NCBI GenBank assembly: GCA_021812745.1
Contig: JAKAMS010000016.1
Span: 1-16,127 of the forward strand
Direction of reading: 5' to 3'
DNA: 16,127 nucleotides
Source: Bacteroidota bacterium
GTDB taxonomy: Bacteria > Bacteroidota > Ignavibacteria > Ignavibacteriales > Melioribacteraceae
How positions within the stretch are numbered: the first letter of the stretch is position 1; each line of letters starts with the position of its first letter. Positions 7,323 through 15,152 of the stretch are shown here, piece after piece. The translations under genes and the position numbers were made by a program. The notes under the pieces were generated by a model. That model saw only the letters and a list, made by a program, of their open reading frames with translations, had not been told where the DNA came from and did not search any database.

Positions 7323-7330
7323 TATTTTTG
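7323..7330 (+). promoter_or_regulatory. Possible -7 element upstream of glgA
   Basis: TATTTTTG matches TAnnTTTG and lies 22 nt before the glgA ATG, in a pyrimidine-rich 72-nt gap. No TTTG is found at the expected -33 distance, so this is weak. It would give a very short leader without a ribosome-binding site. Confidence 0.3.
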
Positions 7331-7352
7331 CACCAACAAATAAAAGCGTTTA

Positions 7353-8822
7353 ATGAAAATTGCATTTGCGGCAAGCGAAGTTTTTCCATATGCAAAAGCA
7401 GGCGGACTCGGTGATGTTGCGGGAGCTCTTCCATTAGAACTTTCTAAACTTGGTCATGAAGTAAAGGTATTTCTTCCAAAATATAATACCATTACCGAGA
7501 AAGAGCACAAACTTCAACTCTTGCCGGAGCTTGGCGAAATCCAGCTCCTAATTGCCGGCAACGTTTATACGGTTCGCATTTACTCTTCAAGCCAGCCGGA
7601 CTCAAATGTGATTTTTTATTTTGTCGATTGTCCCCATTATTTTTGCCGTTATGAAATCTATACAAATGATAAAGATGAAGATGAACGGTTTATTCTTTTC
7701 TCGAAAAGCGTTATCGAAATTCTACAGCGCCTTCAATGGGCGCCCGATATTATTCATTGCAATGATTGGCCAACAGGATTGATTCCGCTTCTTCTTAGAG
7801 AAAATTATGGGTGGGACCGTCTGTTTCGAAATACGGCAACCGTTTTTACAATTCATAACGTTGCATATCAGGGCAAGTTTGCGAAAGATGCTTTTATAAA
7901 ATCCGAATTCGACAGCAAACATGCTTTGCCGGGCGGAATATCAGAGTACTACGGCGGAATTAATTTTTTGAAAACCGCAATATTGACTTCCGATATAATT
8001 AATACTGTTAGCGAAACTTATGCGCGCGAACTTTTAACCCCGGAATACGGCGAGGGTATGAATGATTATTTGTCGTTACGCCAAAATGATTTGCGCGGAA
8101 TTTTAAATGGTGTTGATTACAACATCTGGAATCCGGAAAAAGATAAAAACATTGCTTTCAATTATTCTACAAACGATCTCTCTTCAAAAATAAAAAACAA
8201 AAAAACTTTGTTAACGCGCTTAAATCTTTCTTTCAACGAAAATGTTCCTTTGATTGGAATTGTTTCTCGTCTGGTTGAACAGAAAGGATTTGATCTGATG
8301 AATTCCGGCATCGAGCAACTAATGGAATTGAATGCGCAGTGGGTAGTTCTTGGCAACGGACAAGAAATTTATGAAGAGATGTTCAGAAAGATGGGAAAAA
8401 AATATCCAAAGAAAATTTCTCTTTATCTTGGCTACTATGATGAACTTTCTCATTTAATTATGGCGGGTGCAGATATTTTTTTAATGCCGTCGCGGTTTGA
8501 ACCGTGCGGACTCGGTCAGATTTATGCTTTGAAATATGGCACGGTTCCGGTTGTACGAAAAACCGGCGGACTTGCTGATACAGTTCAAGAATGGAACGAG
8601 TCATTGCCATTAGAAGAAATAACCGGTTTTGCTTTTTACGACTATTCTCCAGACGCTCTAATTCATTCTATGAAGCAAGCAATAAATGATTTTTCCAATA
8701 AACATGTTTGGAATAACATTCAATTAAATGGGATGAGCAAAGATTTTTCATGGAGAAGGTCTGCGGAAAAGTATGTGGTGCTTTATGAAAATGCGGTAGT
8801 TAAAAGGCGCGGTCATGCCTAG
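7353..8822 (+). CDS. glgA: Glycogen synthase (ADP-glucose type)
   Basis: This 489-residue GT5 enzyme extends alpha-1,4-glucan chains using ADP-glucose. The N-terminal Rossmann domain starts with MKIAFAASEVFPYAKAGGLGDV, where Lys15 in KAGGLGDV is the ADP-glucose-binding motif. Next come IIHCNDWPTGLIPLL (about 133-147) and TIHNVAYQGKF (about 166-176). The C-terminal domain carries GIVSRLVEQKGFDL (302-315) and PSRFEPCGLGQIYALKYGTVPVVRKTGGLADTV (379-411), with the conserved Glu383. Length and start fit the family. No other glycogen genes (glgB, glgC) are nearby. The gene follows the acyl-CoA synthetase codirectionally, and cotranscription is possible. A possible weak terminator lies just after it. 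Confidence 0.96.
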   Translation: MKIAFAASEVFPYAKAGGLGDVAGALPLELSKLGHEVKVFLPKYNTITEKEHKLQLLPELGEIQLLIAGNVYTVRIYSSSQPDSNVIFYFVDCPHYFCRYEIYTNDKDEDERFILFSKSVIEILQRLQWAPDIIHCNDWPTGLIPLLLRENYGWDRLFRNTATVFTIHNVAYQGKFAKDAFIKSEFDSKHALPGGISEYYGGINFLKTAILTSDIINTVSETYARELLTPEYGEGMNDYLSLRQNDLRGILNGVDYNIWNPEKDKNIAFNYSTNDLSSKIKNKKTLLTRLNLSFNENVPLIGIVSRLVEQKGFDLMNSGIEQLMELNAQWVVLGNGQEIYEEMFRKMGKKYPKKISLYLGYYDELSHLIMAGADIFLMPSRFEPCGLGQIYALKYGTVPVVRKTGGLADTVQEWNESLPLEEITGFAFYDYSPDALIHSMKQAINDFSNKHVWNNIQLNGMSKDFSWRRSAEKYVVLYENAVVKRRGHA

Positions 8823-8825
8823 AAT

Positions 8826-8863
8826 GCTTTTTATTATTGAACCAGGAACTAAAAAGCTTTTTT
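8826..8863 (+). terminator. Putative weak intrinsic terminator after glgA
   Basis: GCTTTTTA (8826-8833) pairs perfectly with TAAAAAGC (8850-8857) across a 16-nt loop and is followed at once by six T. The stem is mostly A-T, so it would be weak, but its position 3 nt after the glgA stop fits a terminator. Confidence 0.4.
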
Positions 8864-8921
8864 GCACTAAAACTACATTTCGGATTATGAACTAGTTTAT
8901 TAATTATTTGTTTAATTGATT

Positions 8922-10085
8922 ATGAAAATATCTCAGCAGTTAATTTTCTTCGGCATTGTTTTTTCCATATACGGATTAATCAACTACTATATTCTTCGCC
9001 GCGGTCTTTTAGTTATTCCCGAATCTTACAGAACGATCTATCTTGTTACCGGTGTTTTTTTTGTTATCTCTTTTATTGCGGGAAGATTTTTAGAGCGCGT
9101 ATGGATCTCATTCTTTAGCGATGTTTTGATCTGGGTTGGTTCATTTTGGATTGCGTTCATGTTTTATTTCTTTTTGTCGTTGGTAATCATTGACCTTCTC
9201 CGCTTTATAAATTTTCTCATTCCTTTTTTCCCGTCCTTTATTACAGTTAATATCGAAAAGACAAAGCGTGTAACCGCTCTTATAGTTTTTGTTTTTGTGA
9301 TAATAACAGTTGCAGGAGGTTACATCAACACAAGAACAATTAACACAAGGACATACAAATTTAGAATCAACAAATCTGCCGGTGAATTAAGGTCTCTTAA
9401 TATTGTAATGGCTTCGGATCTTCATCTTGGAACTATTCTGGGTAAATCTTTTCTAAACAACCTCGTAGATAAAATTAACGCGCTCAAGCCGGACATAATC
9501 CTTCTTGCCGGAGATATAATTGACGAAGACATAAATCCCGTAATCAAAAACAATGTCGGCGAAGAGCTGGTGCGTTTAAAATCTAAATTTGGAGTTTTTG
9601 CTATTACCGGTAATCACGAGTATATAGGCGGGGTTGAAGCGGCAGTTAAATATCTTACTGCTCATGGAATCACAGTATTAAGAGACACTTCAGTAAAAAT
9701 TGATAATTCATTTTATGTCGTTGGCAGAGAAGACCGCTCGGTAAAACAATTTTTTGGAAGACAAAGAAAAAGCTTAAGCGAGCTGATAACCGGAATTGAT
9801 AAATCTTTCCCCATAATAATGATGGATCACCAGCCTTTCGGTTTAAATGAAGCTTTTGAGAATGGAGTTGATCTTCAGCTTTCCGGACACACACATAACG
9901 GTCAGCTTTGGCCGATTAATTACATTATAGAAAAAATTTATGATTTAGCATGGGGTTACGAGGTTAGAGGCAACACTCATTATTACGTTTCGTGCGGAGT
10001 TGGCGGCTGGGGTCCTCCTATCAGAACCGGCAGCAGACCGGAGATTGTAAATTTAAAAATAAAATTCAAAGTAGAAAAAAAGTAA
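8922..10085 (+). CDS. Membrane-anchored metallophosphoesterase (YkuE/YaeI-like)
   Basis: I use ATG at 8922 (387 residues); a TTG two codons upstream is the only other option, and no good ribosome-binding site precedes either. Residues about 1-137 form four hydrophobic segments, so the enzyme is embedded in the inner membrane. The catalytic domain follows with calcineurin-like dimetal motifs in order: MASDLHLG (Asp166, His168), LLAGDIID (Asp198), ITGNHEY (Asn230, His231), MMDHQPF (His303) and LSGHTHNGQLWP (His323, His325). All metal ligands are present. Relatives include YaeI/LpxH-like and YkuE phosphodiesterases acting on nucleotides or lipid phosphates; the substrate is unknown. It converges on the YeiH-like gene with only 18 nt between stops. 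Confidence 0.9.
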   Translation: MKISQQLIFFGIVFSIYGLINYYILRRGLLVIPESYRTIYLVTGVFFVISFIAGRFLERVWISFFSDVLIWVGSFWIAFMFYFFLSLVIIDLLRFINFLIPFFPSFITVNIEKTKRVTALIVFVFVIITVAGGYINTRTINTRTYKFRINKSAGELRSLNIVMASDLHLGTILGKSFLNNLVDKINALKPDIILLAGDIIDEDINPVIKNNVGEELVRLKSKFGVFAITGNHEYIGGVEAAVKYLTAHGITVLRDTSVKIDNSFYVVGREDRSVKQFFGRQRKSLSELITGIDKSFPIIMMDHQPFGLNEAFENGVDLQLSGHTHNGQLWPINYIIEKIYDLAWGYEVRGNTHYYVSCGVGGWGPPIRTGSRPEIVNLKIKFKVEKK

Positions 10086-10103
10086 GCCGACTATTTTTAA
10101 CAG

Positions 10104-11003
10104 TTAGTATTGAATTATCTTCAATAAAATTGCTGTTAGAGTAACAACACTTACAATTAGCCACAGAGCAACTCCTTGCGCCATCGGCTGAACACCAACC
10201 CGTTTAATTGTTTCTCTGCTTAATCCGGCGCCAATAAGAAAAAGGGTTACAACCAAAAGCCGTTTGGCTATAAGAGCCAATTCATTCCAAATATAATTTT
10301 GCGATTGAAAAAGAGAACTAATAATTGCCGCCGCAATAAATCCGAAAATAAAATATGGAATTGTAATTTTACTTTTTGATTTTCCAAAGATTGCAAAACC
10401 AAGAACAAACGGAGTGATCCATAGTGCCCTTGTTAGTTTAACAGTAACTCCGGTCATCAACGCTTCGTGACCGTATGATGAGGATGCGCCAACCACACTG
10501 CTCGTATCGTGAATTGCTAATCCAGCCCAAACACCGAAAGATTGCTGATCTAATTTTAATAAATGTCCGATGATAGGAAAAAGAAACAACGCAACCGCAT
10601 TAAGAGTGAAAACGGTAGCAAGAGAGACCGCGACTTCCTCATCCTTTGCTTTTATAACTGGCGCAAGTGCTGCAATTGCGCTTCCGCCGCAAATGGCGGT
10701 TCCAAAAGAAATCAATCTGGATGTGGTTGAGTTTACCTTAAGCATTCTTCCGATTGCCGCACCAAGCGTAAGAGTAAAAAATATTCCAATGATTGTATAG
10801 ACAATGGATTTTTCTCCCTCGCGAAGAACATTTCCAATTCCTACGCCAAAGCCAAGTCCAATTACAGAAAGTTGTAAAAGCTTCTTGCTCCAACTCGTTG
10901 AAAATTTTGGCATTGGATTGCCAAAAGTAAGACTGAAAATAATTCCGAAGGCAAGAGCAATGGCGGCATCAATCTGCGGCAAAAGGCAGAGTAGCATCAA
11001 CAT
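10104..11003 (-). CDS. YeiH/UPF0324-family membrane transporter (putative sulfate exporter family)
   Basis: The 299-residue protein is polytopic, with about nine to ten helices. Family marks are KLLQLSVIGLGFGVG, SFGTAICGGSAIAALAPVIKAKDEEVA and GLAIHDTSSVVGASSSYG. The family is annotated as putative sulfate exporters; substrates of most members are unproven. The start is uncertain. ATG at 11003 falls inside the first hydrophobic segment and has no ribosome-binding site, and a second in-frame ATG follows two codons later. The frame stays open upstream (GVEQIKKIIFI) without an ATG, GTG or TTG before a stop near 11069. The usual length is around 320-350, so the N-terminus may be short here or use a rare start codon. 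It follows a terminator of the M1 gene. Confidence 0.88.
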   Translation of the reverse strand: MLMLLCLLPQIDAAIALAFGIIFSLTFGNPMPKFSTSWSKKLLQLSVIGLGFGVGIGNVLREGEKSIVYTIIGIFFTLTLGAAIGRMLKVNSTTSRLISFGTAICGGSAIAALAPVIKAKDEEVAVSLATVFTLNAVALFLFPIIGHLLKLDQQSFGVWAGLAIHDTSSVVGASSSYGHEALMTGVTVKLTRALWITPFVLGFAIFGKSKSKITIPYFIFGFIAAAIISSLFQSQNYIWNELALIAKRLLVVTLFLIGAGLSRETIKRVGVQPMAQGVALWLIVSVVTLTAILLKIIQY

Positions 11004-11048
11004 TATGAAAATTATTTTTTTGATTTGTTCAACTCCGCCTTTTTTACT

Positions 11049-11085
11049 AAAACCGAACTCTCCCCGTAGTTAGAAGAGAATTCGG
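11049..11085 (-). terminator. Intrinsic terminator after the second M1 peptidase gene
   Basis: On the minus strand CCGAATTCTCTTC pairs with GGGGAGAGTTCGG (13 pairs, three of them G-U) around a 7-nt loop TAACTAC, followed by TTTT. It begins 14 nt after the stop of the M1 gene, as expected of a Rho-independent terminator. It leaves only 45 nt before the YeiH-like ATG, so it may act as a partial terminator or attenuator for that gene. Confidence 0.75.
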
Positions 11086-11098
11086 CGGTGTTATAAAA

Positions 11099-13009
11099 TT
11101 ATTTTTTCTTCACTTCAAAAATATTGTTTTTTTCGTCGGCATCCGGAACTAATTTTGTGTTCAGTTCCACTTTTTGAATTTCTTTTTTGTTCTTCAGATC
11201 AATCTTTACTTCTTTGTTTCCGGTTTTCCACAACGAAGTGCTTTTGTGAATGTTCTCTGTTGTTTTATCTTTATACGTAACAATCAAATCAATTGGAACC
11301 GGAATATTTCCAATTTTCTCAACAACAATTTCTGTTTTTCCGCTTTTAGCTTTTACGCTCTTAATTCCGAGATCCGGAAAACCGCGTTCTAAATACCACG
11401 GATTCCAAAACCAGCTTAAGTCTTCTTTTGCAACATCGTTGAATGTAAAGAAGAAGTCCCACGGCAACGGATGCTTGCCGTTCCATCTGTTCATATATTC
11501 ATGCAGAGCTTTCTTGAATAAATCTTCGCCTAAAATATCTTTCAACACGTAATATGAAACCGACGCTTTTATGTAAGAATTAAAATTTAACATCGGTCCT
11601 CCTGCAAGAGAAGGAGTAATCATCGGAAGATCCATCTCCGTTCCCATTCCTCTTCCAAGCTGAATAACGTTTCCGGTAAATTCATCCGCGCCCGGTACAA
11701 TATCTTTCAACATAGCAGAGGTAAAAAAAGTTGCCCAGCCTTCATCCATCCATGCATATTTGCGCTCGTTTGTTCCCATATAAAATGGAAAATAGTTGTG
11801 TGCTATTTCATGGAGTGTTACTCCCGCTTGACCGGCTGCAGTCATGCCCATTCCATTGTTGCACATCATTGGCATTTCCATTCCGCCGCCGCCCGCCGTT
11901 TCACCATTAAAAACTGTTATCTTAAAATAAGGGAACGGAACTCCCGGTAAATTTTTGGAAAGATTTTCAACAGATTGTTTTGCATAGTTAGCTACCTCTT
12001 CCCAGCTTTTTGATTTTGTCGGATAAACTGCGTCTGTTAAAACTCTTCTTCCGTTTGCGTCTACAACTGCGCTAATTCCATCCCATATATATCCGTCGGC
12101 GGTTGCAAAAGAAACATCTGAGACATTTTCTGCTTTCAATTTCCAAGTTGTTTTTTCGTTCTTTTGTGTTGCGCCGTTTTTCAAATCTTCTTCACGAACA
12201 ATTCTTATTACCCCATCCGATTCCATTGCTTCTTTATAACGGGCATAAATTTCCGGTTTTAAAATTTCTTGTAGGTTTTGATAAGCTCCCGTTCCCCATA
12301 CCAAATATTTTGCGGGAACCGTAATTTCATAATCAAACTTGTTTTGATCATTATAAAATTCAACTTCGCCAGTGTAGTTGTTGCGGTCCCAGCCGTCAAT
12401 ATCATCATAAACCGAAACTTGAGGATACCAGTAGGCAACGTAAAGAGTTGAGTCGTTATATGCGCCCATTCTCAGTCTTGATTCTTTTGGAATTATTACA
12501 CTCCACTTCACTTCAATATTGATTGATGATTTAGGCATTAGCGGAGACTGAAAAATACTAACTCCCATGTTTGTCCCGCGGCGAAAAACAACTCCGCGCG
12601 CTTTTGTGTCCACTCCTTTGCCGTTGATTATCAGCGTGTCTATTTGAACACCGTCTGTTTCATCGTTCGGAGAAATTTGTGAATCGTGCGGATTTCCTTT
12701 TTTATTGATGTCTTGATAAAGACGGAAAGTCAATTGTCTAAGTGTGTCCGGACTTTCGTTGTAATATTTAATTTGTGCCGATCCTTTAACAGTGTGTTCT
12801 TTTGGAAAAACTTCCGCTTGGATTTTGTAGTCGGTATGATTGATCCAATACTTTGCGCCGGGTTTGCCGTCGTATGAGCGTGTTCCTTTTTCATATGCTT
12901 TAACAATATTGCGCGGAATATAAACTGAAGATTTTTGCGCAAACGAAAATGACGTGAAAAGGAATAATAAAAAGAAAACGTTTGCTGCGAGAATTATTTT
13001 ATTTTTCAT
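11099..13009 (-). CDS. Secreted M1-family metallopeptidase (second of tandem pair)
   Basis: The 636-residue protein starts with a Sec signal peptide (MKNK, a hydrophobic core to residue 20, and cleavage after FSFA, leaving QKSS). The beta-rich N-terminal domain is followed by a gluzincin catalytic domain: zinc motif HEIAH at 400-404, then 18 residues, then Glu423 in WMDEGWATFF. The substrate-recognition motif, usually GxMEN in M1 aminopeptidases, reads GGMEMP (375-380), so its Asn is absent. M1 enzymes remove N-terminal residues from peptides; here probably in the periplasm or outside the cell. An AGAGG ribosome-binding site precedes the ATG. It lies 57 nt behind its paralogue, with which it shares motifs along its whole length (KGTRS.DGKPG, YDDIDGWD, NERKYAWMDEGWAT, EYM.RWNGKHP). 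They look like an operon formed by tandem duplication. Confidence 0.92.
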   Translation of the reverse strand: MKNKIILAANVFFLLFLFTSFSFAQKSSVYIPRNIVKAYEKGTRSYDGKPGAKYWINHTDYKIQAEVFPKEHTVKGSAQIKYYNESPDTLRQLTFRLYQDINKKGNPHDSQISPNDETDGVQIDTLIINGKGVDTKARGVVFRRGTNMGVSIFQSPLMPKSSINIEVKWSVIIPKESRLRMGAYNDSTLYVAYWYPQVSVYDDIDGWDRNNYTGEVEFYNDQNKFDYEITVPAKYLVWGTGAYQNLQEILKPEIYARYKEAMESDGVIRIVREEDLKNGATQKNEKTTWKLKAENVSDVSFATADGYIWDGISAVVDANGRRVLTDAVYPTKSKSWEEVANYAKQSVENLSKNLPGVPFPYFKITVFNGETAGGGGMEMPMMCNNGMGMTAAGQAGVTLHEIAHNYFPFYMGTNERKYAWMDEGWATFFTSAMLKDIVPGADEFTGNVIQLGRGMGTEMDLPMITPSLAGGPMLNFNSYIKASVSYYVLKDILGEDLFKKALHEYMNRWNGKHPLPWDFFFTFNDVAKEDLSWFWNPWYLERGFPDLGIKSVKAKSGKTEIVVEKIGNIPVPIDLIVTYKDKTTENIHKSTSLWKTGNKEVKIDLKNKKEIQKVELNTKLVPDADEKNNIFEVKKK

Positions 13010-13066
13010 ATATCCTCTAAATGTGTTGTCTTTAGATGTAATAACTAATTACTATGTTCCTTGTGG

Positions 13067-14962
13067 TTATTGAAATTCAACCGTGTTGTCTTTCAGATTT
13101 ACGTCTGGAATTTGGGCCGTTCCAAGCTCAACTTTTTTTATTTTCTTTTTCATTTGAAGAACGGCTTTAACCGTGGTGTTTCCATTTTTCCATTCATCTG
13201 CATTTTTTTCGTAAACAAATTCGCTGGTTCCGTCTTCGTAGTAAAATTTTATTTTTACCGGAACGGGCAAACCGCCTTTATTAAAAACATTTATTTCAAC
13301 TCCGACTCCGCTAATAGTTGCAGAGAGAGTTAGATCCGGATATTTATTTTCGAAGAACCAGGGTTTGAAATACCAATCAAGGTTTTGTCCCGATGCCGAA
13401 TTAAAAGTGAAAAAGAAATCGTATGGAATTGGATGTTTACCATTCCACCGGCTCATATATTCGTGTAAACTTTTTTTGAATAGATCATCACCAAGCAATT
13501 GACGCAAGAATTCGTAAGCCGCACCCGGTCTGCGGTATGATGCCGTTCGGTATGAAGGTCCGCGCAATTCATAAGACAAAACCATTGGCGGCACATCTTG
13601 TTCGTTGCCGGCAAATTCGGAAAAACTAATTGCGTTGCGAGCCCGCGGATCGTAGCCCGGTGCGTTAGCTGTTTGAAAATCACACGGAAGCATTGTAGCC
13701 CATCCCTCATCCATCCATGCGTATTTGCGCTCGTTTATTCCCATATAAAACGGAAAGTATGTATGAGAAATTTCGTGTGAGGTTAAATGAACCGTTCCCA
13801 TAAGTTCCGGTTCGGATGAATCATTAACCATCATCGGAAATTCCATTCCGCCTTCACCGTTAAACACTGTCATTTTGGGATAAGGAAAAGGAACTCCGGG
13901 AATTTGATCAGAAAAACTTTCAATGGCTTTACGGGCGAGTTTTGCAACGGTATAAAAATCTTTCGATTCTTTTTTATAAGCCGCGCTAATAAATGTTCTT
14001 CGCCCGGATTTTTTATCAACGGTCAAACTTGATCCGTCCCAGAGATAATGATCGCTGGTTGCGAATACAAAGTCCGGCACATAATCCGCTTTGAATTTGT
14101 AAGTAAGTTTTTCGTTGCCTGCCGTAACCAAACCGCTTTTATAATCTTTTTCTTCTATAATCTTTACAACCGTATCCGAGTTGTTTGCTTCTTTATATTT
14201 CTCAAAAACCTTTTTTGATAGAACCTCTCCGGGGTTTTCAAGTATTCCGGTTCCCCAAATAATAAAATTTTTCGGTACCGTTAATTCAACTTCATAATTT
14301 GAAAAGTCGTTGTAAGATTCAACCTGTCCTGTATAGCTAACAACATCCCAGCCATCAATGTCATCATAAACGGCAACCTGAGGAAACCAGTACGCAACAA
14401 AAAATGATGTGCTGTCGTACGTTCCCATTCTTACATTAGATTCTTTCGGAAGAATAAAACTCCATCCGAATTTTAATTCTGTTTGCGACTTTGGCGCTAT
14501 TGGCGATTTAAGAGTAATAAATAAATTTGTCCCTTCTCTCCTGATTGCTTTATCCGCACCGTCTGTTTTTATTTTTTCTCCATTCACGTCTATTTTGCTT
14601 ACATGCATTCCATTTGTAATATCGTTCGGAGAAATTTCGAAATCGCGCATGTTGCCTTTGCGATAAAGATCGGGCAGCACTTTTACAACTATCTGTTTTA
14701 ATGTATCCGGGCTATTATTAAAATATACTATTGCTTCCTGTCCAGTAATCATGCGGGTTTTTGGTTCCAGTTCTGCTTTGATTTTATATTCTGCTTTATT
14801 TTGCCAATAATTAAATCCCGGTTTGCCATCAAGCGAACGCGTGCCTTTGTTAATTGCCTTCTGAATGTTAAGCGGAATGTTGAGCGATGATTTTTGTGCG
14901 TACATTGAGTTGCTAAGAAGCAGTACAACTAAGAAAAAAAATAAGGTGAGTTTCGTTTTCAT
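13067..14962 (-). CDS. Secreted M1-family metallopeptidase (first of tandem pair)
   Basis: I start at ATG 14962 (MKTKLTLFFF, 631 residues). The frame is open to 15004, but that upstream ATG overlaps the promoter's -7 box and would bury the signal peptide. With the chosen start the signal peptide is clear (MKTK, hydrophobic core, cleavage near MYA-QKSS). The zinc motif is HEISH (396-400), with the third ligand Glu419 after 18 residues in WMDEGWATML. The recognition motif reads GGMEFP (371-376) rather than GxMEN. The protein parallels the downstream paralogue from the mature N-terminus (KSSLNIP against KSSVYIP) to the end, roughly half identical by eye. It probably digests peptides outside the cytoplasm. 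A good Bacteroidota-type promoter sits at 15002-15033 and probably drives both genes. Confidence 0.92.
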   Translation of the reverse strand: MKTKLTLFFFLVVLLLSNSMYAQKSSLNIPLNIQKAINKGTRSLDGKPGFNYWQNKAEYKIKAELEPKTRMITGQEAIVYFNNSPDTLKQIVVKVLPDLYRKGNMRDFEISPNDITNGMHVSKIDVNGEKIKTDGADKAIRREGTNLFITLKSPIAPKSQTELKFGWSFILPKESNVRMGTYDSTSFFVAYWFPQVAVYDDIDGWDVVSYTGQVESYNDFSNYEVELTVPKNFIIWGTGILENPGEVLSKKVFEKYKEANNSDTVVKIIEEKDYKSGLVTAGNEKLTYKFKADYVPDFVFATSDHYLWDGSSLTVDKKSGRRTFISAAYKKESKDFYTVAKLARKAIESFSDQIPGVPFPYPKMTVFNGEGGMEFPMMVNDSSEPELMGTVHLTSHEISHTYFPFYMGINERKYAWMDEGWATMLPCDFQTANAPGYDPRARNAISFSEFAGNEQDVPPMVLSYELRGPSYRTASYRRPGAAYEFLRQLLGDDLFKKSLHEYMSRWNGKHPIPYDFFFTFNSASGQNLDWYFKPWFFENKYPDLTLSATISGVGVEINVFNKGGLPVPVKIKFYYEDGTSEFVYEKNADEWKNGNTTVKAVLQMKKKIKKVELGTAQIPDVNLKDNTVEFQ

Positions 14963-15001
14963 TTTTGTATTCCAAAAATTCTTTTGAGTGATGATGTGCG
15001 G

Positions 15002-15033
15002 CAAAAATAGTGCGGTGAGTAGATTAAAACAAA
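15002..15033 (-). promoter_or_regulatory. Bacteroidota-type promoter of the M1 peptidase operon
   Basis: On the minus strand TTTG (15033-15030), a 20-nt spacer and TATTTTTG (15009-15002) match the -33/-7 consensus TTTG-N19-21-TAnnTTTG perfectly. The predicted start is near 14996, about 35 nt before the chosen ATG at 14962. Confidence 0.75.
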
Positions 15034-15100
15034 TAAATCTTGTTTTAAATAATTAACGGGGAAGGAGTAAAAAATTTTCTGGAATTCTAAGAAAGTCTTC

Positions 15101-15131
15101 TTCCGGCGCAAAGTTACTCTCTGCGCCGGAA
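15101..15131 (-). terminator. GC-rich stem-loop after the PLP-enzyme gene
   Basis: TTCCGGCGCA and TGCGCCGGAA form a perfect 10-bp stem with an 11-nt loop, 21 nt after the stop of the PLP-enzyme gene. No T-run follows on either strand. It may end transcription with help from Rho or protect the 3' end of the mRNA. Its position between that gene and the M1 promoter fits a gene-boundary role. Confidence 0.5.
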
Positions 15132-15152
15132 TCAGAATTATAAAATATGTTT

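Noticed and set aside
8851..8862. AAAAAGCTTTTT palindrome as an operator
   Set aside because: It is a low-complexity 12-mer, and its left half is better explained as the 3' arm of the putative terminator at 8826-8863.
13010..13066. GTAATAACTAATTAC inverted repeat between the two M1 genes as a terminator
   Set aside because: The stem is five A/T-rich pairs without a T-run; the 57-nt gap looks like an ordinary intra-operon spacer.
14963..15004. A 14-residue longer start for the first M1 peptidase
   Set aside because: The upstream ATG overlaps the -7 promoter box, and the extension would spoil the signal peptide.
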